A stretch of DNA of 64,000 nt. Origin: Nodularia spumigena CCY9414 (lineage in GTDB: Bacteria; Cyanobacteriota; Cyanobacteriia; Cyanobacteriales; Nostocaceae). Shown here one piece after another: positions 56,361-64,000 of this stretch. Location: positions 2,907,824-2,971,823 of the forward strand of contig NZ_CP007203.1 in assembly GCF_000340565.2 (NCBI RefSeq), given 5' to 3'. Below the pieces are notes generated by a model. That model was not told the DNA's origin. It saw only the letters and a list, made by a program, of their open reading frames with translations, and ran no database searches. Numbering within the stretch: the stretch's first letter is position 1; each line of letters begins with the position of its first letter. The position numbers and the translations under genes were made by a program.

Positions 56361-57431
56361 ATGACCTCATCTGCGTCGTTTGACACATTAGAGACTCTTC
56401 AGGCGGATATCGCTGAACTATTTGATCGTTTACCAACCTTAAAAAATCGGCAACTGATTCAGCAGGCATTGGCTACTATAGTGCGTCTAGCTGAGAGTGA
56501 AATTGAACGCCTTGATTGGAAAATCTTGTCCTCTGCCTTAGCAGATATGGAGCGAGGTTTCCAGCTATTTTATGATTATCGACACGTCCGCAAAATAACT
56601 ATCTTTGGTTCGGCGCGTTTATCACCAGCAACACCAGAGTATCAGATGGCCCTTGAGTTTGCTCGCACTGTTTGTCAGTTAGGATTCATGGTGATGACAG
56701 GCGGCGGCGGCGGTATCATGCAGGCTGGAAACGAAGGCGCTGGGCGAGATAATTCTTTTGGCTTAAATATTCAGTTACCCTTTGAGCAGCAAGCGAACCC
56801 ATTTATTGAGGGTGATCCTAAGCTGATTCATTTTAAATATTTTTTCACCCGCAAACTGTTTCTCCTCAAAGAAAGTGATGCTGTGGCCTTATTTCCGGGA
56901 GGTTTTGGCACTCAAGATGAAGCTTTTGAGTGTATGACCTTAAGCCAGACGGGTAAATTTGGCCCTGTTCCTGTAGTTTTAATTGATCATCCAGGTGGCG
57001 ATTATTGGCAGTCTTGGAGCGAATATATTAATCAACAATTGGTGCAAAAAGGTCTGGTGAGTCCGGAAGACCCCAGCCTTTATACAGTGACAGATAACCT
57101 GGAAGTAGCTTGTAATGCGATTACCAGTTTTTACCAAGTTTATCACTCTAGCCGCTACGTAGGTGAGCAATTGGTGATTCGTCTGTCAGCCGATTTATCA
57201 GATGCTGAGGTAGAAAAGTTAAATGCTAACTTTAGCGATATCCTGGTGAAAGGAAAAATTGCCAAAAGTCAGGCTTTACCTCAAGAAAACCAAGATGAAA
57301 CAGCAGAACTACCACGCTTGGTGTTGTACTTTAACCAACGTGATTTAGGTCGTTTGTATCAAATGATTGCATTAATTAACCAGATGGGTACTCCCTCTAT
57401 TGAAGAAAAGGCACATCCAGAAAGGAAGTGA
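56361..57431 (+). CDS. LOG-family protein (nucleoside 5'-monophosphate phosphoribohydrolase)
   Basis: ATG 56361 (MTSSASFDTLETLQ) is preferred to the upstream TTG. The 356-residue protein has a Rossmann-like domain with GSARLSP, MTGGGGGIMQAGNEGAG and PGGFGTQDEAFE, the signature of LOG/lysine-decarboxylase-like proteins that cleave ribose phosphate from nucleotides. N- and C-terminal extensions make it longer than the plain LOG enzymes, as in many cyanobacteria. The substrate is unknown. Confidence 0.85.
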   Translation: MTSSASFDTLETLQADIAELFDRLPTLKNRQLIQQALATIVRLAESEIERLDWKILSSALADMERGFQLFYDYRHVRKITIFGSARLSPATPEYQMALEFARTVCQLGFMVMTGGGGGIMQAGNEGAGRDNSFGLNIQLPFEQQANPFIEGDPKLIHFKYFFTRKLFLLKESDAVALFPGGFGTQDEAFECMTLSQTGKFGPVPVVLIDHPGGDYWQSWSEYINQQLVQKGLVSPEDPSLYTVTDNLEVACNAITSFYQVYHSSRYVGEQLVIRLSADLSDAEVEKLNANFSDILVKGKIAKSQALPQENQDETAELPRLVLYFNQRDLGRLYQMIALINQMGTPSIEEKAHPERK

Positions 57432-57451
57432 GTACCGCATAACGCATTAGA

Positions 57452-57503
57452 GGCGGGTTCATGGATATTATTCATCATGAATGGGGATATTGGTAAACCC
57501 GCC
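57452..57503. repeat. GGCGGGTT/AACCCGCC inverted repeat
   Basis: An 8-bp perfect stem encloses a 36-bp AT-rich stretch that holds a second small palindrome around TTCATCATGAA. It lies between the LOG gene and the carboxypeptidase gene. Confidence 0.5.
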
Positions 57504-57607
57504 CCTACTCATTAAAATGGTGAGTTCTTGTGCCGCGCAACGCATCCTGCTGATTCTGCTCAAAAGGGCTGTATATTAGCACAGGAAACAATTTAGAGGA
57601 ATAAAGT

Positions 57608-58933
57608 ATGCTGGAATTATTGGGTTCAGGTTTAGTTTCTCTGTGGCTGGAAATGGCTGGGGTACAAATTAAGCCTAAAGAAGCCTTACAGGCATTAGCT
57701 TGGCAAAGTAGTCCTGGCTTGGTTCTGGCTCCTGATCCAAATCCAGCCGGTTCCACTACAGTTCAACAATATTTGCAAGAACTGATTTCCTCGAAGCTGG
57801 TAGCGGAAAACTTAGCCGAGAGTCAAGGAATTTGGATGCAGTCGGGGCCAATGTTGATGGCGAATCATCAAGGTACAACACCTTTACCTGCGGCTTCTTT
57901 AACTAAGATTGCTACTTCTCTAGTTGCTTTGAAAACTTGGGGGCCAGACCACCAATTTGAAACTTTAATCAGCGCTACAGGGCCAATAGTTAACGGCGTA
58001 TTACAGGGTGATTTGGTGATTACTGGCGGTGGTGATCCGATGTTTGTTTGGGAAGAAGCGATCGCTCTGGGTAATACTCTGAATAAAATGGGTATTAAGC
58101 AAGTAAAGGGAAATTTGCTAATAAGCGGCAATTTCGCCATGAATTTTGAACCCAATCCCATATTAGCTGGGCAGATGCTCAAGCAAGCACTGAATTACAC
58201 CACTTGGACTCGTCCGGCAAATTATATATATTCAATCATGCCGAAGGGGACAGCCAAGCCTCAAGTTGTGATTGCGGGTAGTGTGAAATTAGCAACCCAA
58301 GCAAATCCCCAACAAACCTTAGTGGTGCGTCACCGTTCTTTACCTTTGCAGCAATTAATTAAGGAAATGAACGTTTTCAGTAACAACGTCATGGCAGAAA
58401 TCTTGGCGGAATCAGTAGGAGGCGCGGCTGTGATGCAATTGCAAGCGGCTAAATTCGCTGGCGTACCGGAGGCAGAAATTCAGTTAATTAATGGTTCAGG
58501 ATTAGGAGTAGACAATCGCATTTCTCCCAGAGCCGCTTGTGCGATGTTAATAGCGATTCAACGGGAAGCCGCCACCCATCAAATTAATGTCGCTGATTTG
58601 TTTCCTACCTCTGGATTTGACCGTCGCGGAACAATGCAATATAGAAATATGCCTCATGCTACTGTGATGAAAACTGGTACTTTGCGGGAGGTAAGCGCTT
58701 TAGCTGGAGTCATCCCCACACGCGATCGCGGTTTGGTGTGGTTTGCTATTATTAACCGTGGCCCCCAAATCTCAGCTTTCCGCACTAATCAAGATCAGCT
58801 ATTACAAGCTCTGGTAAAACAGTTAGAAGTCGCTCCCAATACTCCCCCATCCATTACTCCCCACTCTCCTAAATATTTCTCGCCTCAATTGGGTGCGGCT
58901 AGTCGTAACGAAATTTTGTTAGGCAAGAATTAA
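57608..58933 (+). CDS. dacB: D-alanyl-D-alanine carboxypeptidase (peptidase S13, PBP4-like)
   Basis: The 441-residue protein has the three active-site motifs of penicillin-binding proteins: SLTK (Ser97, Lys100), SNN in VFSNNVMAE, and KTG in VMKTGTLRE. It trims or cleaves peptidoglycan peptides in the periplasm. The N-terminus (LLGSGLVSLWLEMAGVQI) is hydrophobic and may act as a signal or anchor. The length is typical of class C low-molecular-weight PBPs. Confidence 0.88.
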   Translation: MLELLGSGLVSLWLEMAGVQIKPKEALQALAWQSSPGLVLAPDPNPAGSTTVQQYLQELISSKLVAENLAESQGIWMQSGPMLMANHQGTTPLPAASLTKIATSLVALKTWGPDHQFETLISATGPIVNGVLQGDLVITGGGDPMFVWEEAIALGNTLNKMGIKQVKGNLLISGNFAMNFEPNPILAGQMLKQALNYTTWTRPANYIYSIMPKGTAKPQVVIAGSVKLATQANPQQTLVVRHRSLPLQQLIKEMNVFSNNVMAEILAESVGGAAVMQLQAAKFAGVPEAEIQLINGSGLGVDNRISPRAACAMLIAIQREAATHQINVADLFPTSGFDRRGTMQYRNMPHATVMKTGTLREVSALAGVIPTRDRGLVWFAIINRGPQISAFRTNQDQLLQALVKQLEVAPNTPPSITPHSPKYFSPQLGAASRNEILLGKN

Positions 58934-58987
58934 GACTAATTCGTAATTCTTAATTCGTAATTAAACAAATCATACTTCTCCTGCTCA

Positions 58988-60209
58988 TTAATTCTGAATT
59001 CCTGCATCTTGAGGAATAATTTCAGTGACTACTCTGCGGCCAGATGTACCACTTTTAACCACAATGTCTTCTGTTTGCAGATTACCAACGGCCGTTTCAC
59101 CTGTAAAATTTATGGGAGGGTCAATTTGACGATAAATAACGTTCCCCTGCGCTTCTAATAATTTCTTGTCTAGATACCAGATGAGTTTATTAGATTTGAG
59201 GGACTGACGACGTTGACCTATAGCGGTGACATTACCTGTTAAATTGACAATTTTTTGCTGTATTTTCATTTCGCCTTTATTGGCGGTGACAGTCACATTT
59301 TCAGCACGCTGGACAACAGAGATCGGGGAATTTGTCTTCACCGTTTCTGCGTTCATGTCCCAGGTCATAGAGTTACTAACTATTTGCGTGGGTGGGTCTA
59401 CTAAATTTAACTGGGCATTTTTTTTGATAGTAGCGATTTTAGTTTTTAAGTTGACTTCGGCAGCATCTCCCTTACCACTGTCAGTAATTTTATTGTTGTT
59501 GTAGCGGTCAATTTGGATGGGGCGATCGCTCGTTAATATTTCTTCTTTAATTCGCCAAGTTAAATTTTCACTTCGCATTTGCATTTGGGGATCAACGGAA
59601 TTAGCGATTACACCACCAGAAAATTCTATGCGCTGTTCGCGGGTTTTAACTCGTGCTTCTTGCGCTACTGCTTTTAGTTGTTTATGAGTCCCATTGATTT
59701 GGTTACGGACAATTAATAAATCTTCTTGAGGCAACCACTCTAATTCATTACCTTGCAATACAATCCCATTTACAGGGTCTGTAGCCAGGATCTTGCCTTT
59801 GAGAAATAGCTTTTGACCATCCTGTTCAATATCTGCTTTTTCTGCTTGTATTTGGTAAATTGGTTTGCCATCTTGGTACAGTTCACCAACGGGTTTTTCT
59901 GCCTGCCCAATTTGTTTTTCTTGAGTGTATATCGCCTTCTTAGACCGAACTTTCCAAACAGGTCTTCCTACTTCATCTGCTTGTTCTAAAGTGACATACA
60001 AAAAAGGTTAAATTGCTTTCTTTGGGAGATGAATCAGCATTATCTGATTGCGAAGTTGTGGGAGATTTACCCCCACAACCAACTAATCCAAGTACCAATA
60101 AAAAAGTTAAAGGTAGGTAAAACCAATTTGCTTTTAGTTGTAAAGAATTGAGAGATAGTGATGAAAATAATCGTGGGAAATCTTGTTGATTTTGTCCCTT
60201 TTTTTCCAC
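58988..60209 (-). pseudogene. lptC: LptC-type LPS export protein, frameshifted
   Basis: The first frame (60209 to 59973) carries a lipoprotein-like signal LTFLLVLGLVGCGGK with a lipobox Cys; the second (from about 60001 to 58988) holds repeated OstA/LptC-like beta-strand units (GKILATDPVNGIVLQGNELEW, KAVAQEARVKTREQRIEFSG in parts). A run of six A (60000-60005, + strand) is one too long: with five, ESNLTF continues LYVTLEQADEVG in one frame. The rest is intact. LptC bridges the inner-membrane Lpt complex to LptA in lipopolysaccharide export. Confidence 0.75.
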
Positions 60210-60248
60210 TATTTACTCTCTTTTTATGCCTACCTTTTTGATAATTCA

Positions 60249-60887
60249 TTAATCTTGGATTTCTAACTGTTGATCAGCCTCTCTGATATCTTTCAGAAAA
60301 CCCATGCTGGATAGAGGCCGATATGGATAGCTTTGACGCGGGTTTTTTTGGATATCTTCCTTGATGGCTTCTAAATCAATATAGCGATCGCTCACATTGA
60401 TTAAACTATCACTGGTCATGGAGCGCAAGCTAACCACCTCTACGCGCACACCACGATAGCTGACTGAATTGACAGCATAAGCCAAATCCCCATCACCACT
60501 GACTAAAACTGCGGTATCATAAGAATCTACCAAAGCCATCATATCTACGGCAATTTCTACATCCAGGTTGGCTTTTTTCGAGCCATCAGGTAACTGTACT
60601 AAATCCTTCGCGATGACTCGGTAGCCATTGCGACGCATCCACAACAGAAACCCTTGTTGCTTTTCGTTTGTGCGGTCTACACCAGTATAAAAGAAAGAAC
60701 GCAAGAGCCTAGAACCGCCAGTCAATCGGCATAGTAGCTTCGTATAGTCAATTTCGATTCCCAGTTGTAACGCTGCATAAAACAGATTAGAACCATCAAT
60801 GAATATAGCTACACGACCTCGATTTTCTAAGACTTGTTCCGGCGTAAAGATGGAATCACTTTCTAGATTATTCAACATTGTTGTCAT
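60249..60887 (-). CDS. LabA-like NYN-domain protein
   Basis: The 212-residue protein is a NYN (DUF88) domain with VAIFIDGSNLFYAA (Asp31), KANLDVEIAVDMM and VLVSGDGDLAYAV, the conserved acids of this PIN-like fold. The family includes LabA/LalA proteins that alter circadian output in Synechococcus, and putative RNases. It lies 40 bp from lptC on the same strand. A second, larger NYN protein is at 48851 in this window. Confidence 0.88.
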   Translation of the reverse strand: MTTMLNNLESDSIFTPEQVLENRGRVAIFIDGSNLFYAALQLGIEIDYTKLLCRLTGGSRLLRSFFYTGVDRTNEKQQGFLLWMRRNGYRVIAKDLVQLPDGSKKANLDVEIAVDMMALVDSYDTAVLVSGDGDLAYAVNSVSYRGVRVEVVSLRSMTSDSLINVSDRYIDLEAIKEDIQKNPRQSYPYRPLSSMGFLKDIREADQQLEIQD

Positions 60888-61049
60888 ACCTCATTATTAT
60901 GCTTGTTATATTTGATACGTAGTTTTTGAGATGTTATGCTAGAACAGCTTATGATAAGGTTTCGGAGCTAAGTAAGTTCAGCCCCGATCAGTTTTTTGAC
61001 AAAATTAACAAATTGAACAGAATCGAAAAATGATGAAAAATTAAAAAGA

Positions 61050-62652
61050 CTAATCGTTTTTGGGAATTTCTATGCGCTTAAAGACGGGTAGTGGTTTACC
61101 CAATGATTGTTCACTGCTTAATAACCCCCATTGTGCATGGGTAGCAAAAGGAGCAAGCATGGAAGTTTTTACTTGATCATTAAAGTCAATTCCAAAGCCC
61201 AGTTGCAGATAAATAGCGTTACTGATATTCGGAATTACTGGGGAAAGAAGATAAGCTGCTAGTCTAACAGATTCTAGAACTGCGTACAGGACTGTTTCCA
61301 CTTCCTGCTGCTTTCCTTGTTTATATAATGACCAAGGGGCTTGCTCATCAATAAATTTATTGCAGGTTCGTACCAGCAACAGGGTAGCTTCGCAGGCTTG
61401 GTTGAAAGCTAGAGCTTGATATGATTGCTTTACCTGCTCTCCTAGACCTAAACCAATCGCTTTTAAAGGATTTTCGTCATTAATGGCTTCATTTCCAATT
61501 GTTAGTCCATCATTACTACAGTATTTCTTCACCATGTTTAAGGTGCGATTTAACAAATTACCTAAGTCATTAGCCAAATCTGCATTTAAAACATTAATGA
61601 ATCTAACTTCATTAAAATCGCCATCTTTGCCAAATTCGATTTCCTTAAGGAAGTAATAACGAACTGCATCACTACCATAACTTTCAACTAGCCCGATGGG
61701 ATCGAGGGTATTACCCAGGGACTTACCCATTTTTTTGACCATCTTTAGTTAAAAAACCATGTCCAAATACTTGATCTGGTAGGGGTAAACCAGCCGACAT
61801 CAGCATGGCTGGCCAATAAACTGCATGAAATCTGAGGATATCTTTACCAATGAGATGTAGGTTAATTGGCCACCAAGTTTCTAAGGCGTTGGCTAAAGTT
61901 GGTTCTGCATCTGCTTCTAGTAATGCGGTGACATAAGCAAGCAAAGCATCAAACCAGACATAAAGGGTATGCTGGGAATCAACTGGTACCCGGAAACCCC
62001 AGTCTAGATTTACCCGCGAAATGGAAAAATCTTGTAAACCTTGGCTGACAAAGCTCAAGACTTCATTCCGCCGGCTTTCTGGTTGGATAAAATCTGGTCG
62101 AGACTGGTAAAATTCTTCCAGTTGAGTTTGATATTTAGATAAACTGAAAAAGTAGTTTTGCTCGTCTCGCCACTCAACTTCTTTGTTAGTATGAATAGGG
62201 CAACGCTTTCCCTCTAATAGGTCTCGTTCTTCCTTAAATTCTTCACAAGATACGCAGTACCAGCCTTTCTGTTTACCTTGGTAGATGTCGCCTTTTTCCC
62301 AAACTCGCATGAAAAATTCTTTGACGATGGCTTCATGACGGGATGCGGTAGTTCGACTAAAGCGGTCATATTGAATATTTAATAACTGCCATAACTTGAT
62401 AAAGCTAGGCACAATTTGATCGCAAAATTCTTGTGGCGGTTTCCCTAAACTCTCTGCTGAACGCTGAATTTTTTGCCCGTGTTCATCTGTACCTGTAATC
62501 AGCAATACCTCATGCCCTAACAGCCTGTGAAACCGCGCCACTACATCTGCTGCTATTGTTGTGTAAGCACTGCCAACGTGAGGAACATCATTTACATAAT
62601 ATAGGGGTGTTGTCAATGCAAATCTTTTTTCGGTTTTATCTACTAAATTCAT
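61050..62652 (-). pseudogene. metG: Methionyl-tRNA synthetase, frameshifted in a homopolymer
   Basis: The first frame (62652 to 61723) has the HIGH-type motif PHVGSAYTT, TGTDEHG and a zinc-binding SCEEFKEERDLLEGKRCPIH region; the second (to 61050) starts at MGKSLGN, the KMSKS-equivalent, and continues through the anticodon-binding domain. A run of seven T (61730-61736, + strand) is one base too long: with six, FLTKDGQ continues KMGKSLGN. Everything else is complete, about 535 residues. Because charging of tRNA-Met is essential, an error in the sequence or slippage is more likely than loss, unless another copy exists. Confidence 0.9.
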
Positions 62653-63030
62653 ACAGAATAAAAAAATAAATTATTAAAACGGTTTCTATCTTACTTTTAC
62701 AGCTAGATGCAGGCAATCATATAATATTACTACTTGTTTGACAAACCATAATTTAATATTAGCAAATTTCTGATGATCATAATTTTTGATTCATGTGGAT
62801 AAATCCGGGTAGTCTCTACTCACAAGACATAATTTATCTACTCATAAACATTTCTCATGATTGCTATCATATTAATGGTGACGGTGAATACATCAGTCTA
62901 AATTTTGAAAATGTAGCTACCTTTATGGATAAATTTTTTCTGCCTTAAGACTACTTTAGTATCAATACAGAAATGTAAAAATTAAGTCAAGAACATCGGC
63001 TATATTTTTCCAAAAATATATTAATTACCC

Positions 63031-63756
63031 ATGACTCCAAATAGTCCCCTGGATATTTCTCGCTATTTCCTAGCGGCGTTATCAACGCAAATTTTCCGCT
63101 ATCACGAAGATCGCATTCCCAGGAATGGTAGTGTTCTGGTAGTCAGCAATCACCGTAGCTTTATGGATGCACTGGTTTTGATGTCGGCGTTATCCAGACC
63201 AATTCGCTTTGCTTGTCATCACTATATGGGACAAGTACCACTGATGCGGGAAATTGTCACGGGACAATTGGGATGCTTTCCCTTAGAGGATACACCCAGT
63301 CGCCAGCAAAGTTTTTTTGAACAGTCACAGATAATTTTACAGTCACAGCAGATGGTGGGTGTTTTCCCTGAAGGAACTCGGCCAATGGTGACAGCTACCA
63401 AACCAAATGAAGTTGGTAAATTTCACAGAGGTTTTGCTCATTTAGCTTTGCGGTCTAATGTCGAGGATTTAGCAATTTTACCAATTGCGATCGCCTCCCT
63501 ACAAGAAATCAATGCTCATGGTTTACCTCTGCGACTATTAAGTTTATTCGACCCTTCAGAACCTCTGTTTAATCAACCAGGTTTACATCCCTTGGTTCTA
63601 TATAATCGGGTGGCTGTGTTAGTTGGTCGCCCTTATTGGATTACACCACAACATCAACAGAAATATCATGGCAAACAAGCGAAAAATGTTGTGAATGAAC
63701 TAACTGAAAATTGTCACGATGAAGTTGCTAGTTTACTAGCGCAAGGTTGTTATTAA
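63031..63756 (+). CDS. 1-acyl-sn-glycerol-3-phosphate acyltransferase family protein
   Basis: The 241-residue protein has the acyltransferase motifs NHRSFMD (His41, Asp46; NHx4D-type) and VFPEGTRP (112-118), plus a pre-motif III LPIAI. PlsC-like enzymes add the second acyl chain to lysophosphatidate. No N-terminal transmembrane segment is obvious, so it may be a peripheral member. It could be one of several PlsC paralogues common in cyanobacteria. The 378-bp gap upstream is AT-rich with no other feature seen. Confidence 0.85.
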   Translation: MTPNSPLDISRYFLAALSTQIFRYHEDRIPRNGSVLVVSNHRSFMDALVLMSALSRPIRFACHHYMGQVPLMREIVTGQLGCFPLEDTPSRQQSFFEQSQIILQSQQMVGVFPEGTRPMVTATKPNEVGKFHRGFAHLALRSNVEDLAILPIAIASLQEINAHGLPLRLLSLFDPSEPLFNQPGLHPLVLYNRVAVLVGRPYWITPQHQQKYHGKQAKNVVNELTENCHDEVASLLAQGCY

Positions 63757-64000
63757 AGGGTGGAATAATTTCACGGATATATTTAATGCTGTTCCGTTTT
63801 TAGAGGATGTTTCTCGTAAGCATTACCAATAGTTTTTTCAGGAGTATTCTTAAATTGATTGGTCTATCCTTCACAGGCTGATCATTTATTCAGTTAATGT
63901 TAACTATTTAATTTATGTAGTAATCATAGATGAGTTATGAACATAGATGATCGAACCGCCAAGACCGCCAAGTGAAATGGGAAAGAATTTTATGAATGAT
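63757..64000. other. Intergenic DNA to the window end
   Basis: No complete gene is seen. A GAACCGCCAAGACCGCCAAG repeat lies near 63954-63973, and an ATG near the edge (63992) could begin a gene outside the window. Confidence 0.4.

Overview
The window comes from a filamentous, probably heterocyst-forming cyanobacterium (Nostocales type). The evidence is the many HIP1 octamers (GCGATCGC), the system II cytochrome c assembly genes, an ndhF-ndhD-CO2-hydration-protein operon for CO2 uptake, an adjacent flv3-flv1 flavodiiron pair in the order I recall for the heterocyst flv3B-flv1B pair of Anabaena, nifJ, cyanobacterial GuaB3, and the sRNA Yfr1 between guaB and trxA. Intergenic DNA is AT-rich and full of the short palindromic and tandem repeats usual in this group. 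No phage, CRISPR array, tRNA or rRNA gene was seen.

Layout. 1-3.1 kb: a membrane-bound CHAT (caspase-like) protein followed 6 bp later by a membrane-anchored type 1 periplasmic-binding protein; together they look like a sensor/effector pair. 3.3-5.9 kb: a 2H phosphoesterase, a YciI protein, the SRP RNA gene, a phasin-like protein, a Cys/His-rich protein and queF. 5.9-8.1 kb: ccs1 and ccdA. 8.2-10.4 kb: a VapC-type toxin with its partner, a DUF202 protein and a CbbX/SpoVK-like AAA+ ATPase. 10.7-14.3 kb: nifJ, which carries in-frame copies of intergenic-type repeats. 14.7-19.6 kb: the ndhF-ndhD-CO2 hydration operon. 20.2-24.0 kb: flv3 and a frameshifted flv1. 24.2-28 kb: fragments (TauD-like, mnmD-like), two unknown proteins and a sulfurtransferase.

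28-38 kb: an HD-GYP response regulator, glmU, an isoaspartyl peptidase, a DUF2256 mini-protein, a large GAF protein, pyrD and a membrane/HTH protein. 37.6-40.9 kb: the ergothioneine genes egtC-egtB-egtD. 41-42.8 kb: transposase debris, including one IS with inverted ends and an internally deleted transposase. 42.9-48.6 kb: a Pho-box-controlled pstS-pstC-pstA-pstB cluster plus a divergent second pstB. 48.8-52.6 kb: an NYN-LOTUS protein, hppD, a HAD phosphatase and a CPP1-like J protein. 52.9-54 kb: an IS200/IS605 remnant. 54-64 kb: guaB3, yfr1, trxA, a LOG-family protein, a D,D-carboxypeptidase, lptC (frameshifted), a LabA-like NYN protein, metG (frameshifted) and an acyltransferase.

Three features stand out. 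A 297-bp element occurs three times with no difference that I can see; two copies end inside the stop codon of the neighbouring gene and the third interrupts a tnpB remnant just upstream of guaB3. Three otherwise intact genes (flv1, lptC, metG) are each broken by one extra base in a run of 6-7 identical bases; since metG is essential, this points either to base-calling errors or to slippage during expression. Finally, the CHAT/periplasmic-binding pair at the left edge is the best candidate for a poorly described signalling system.
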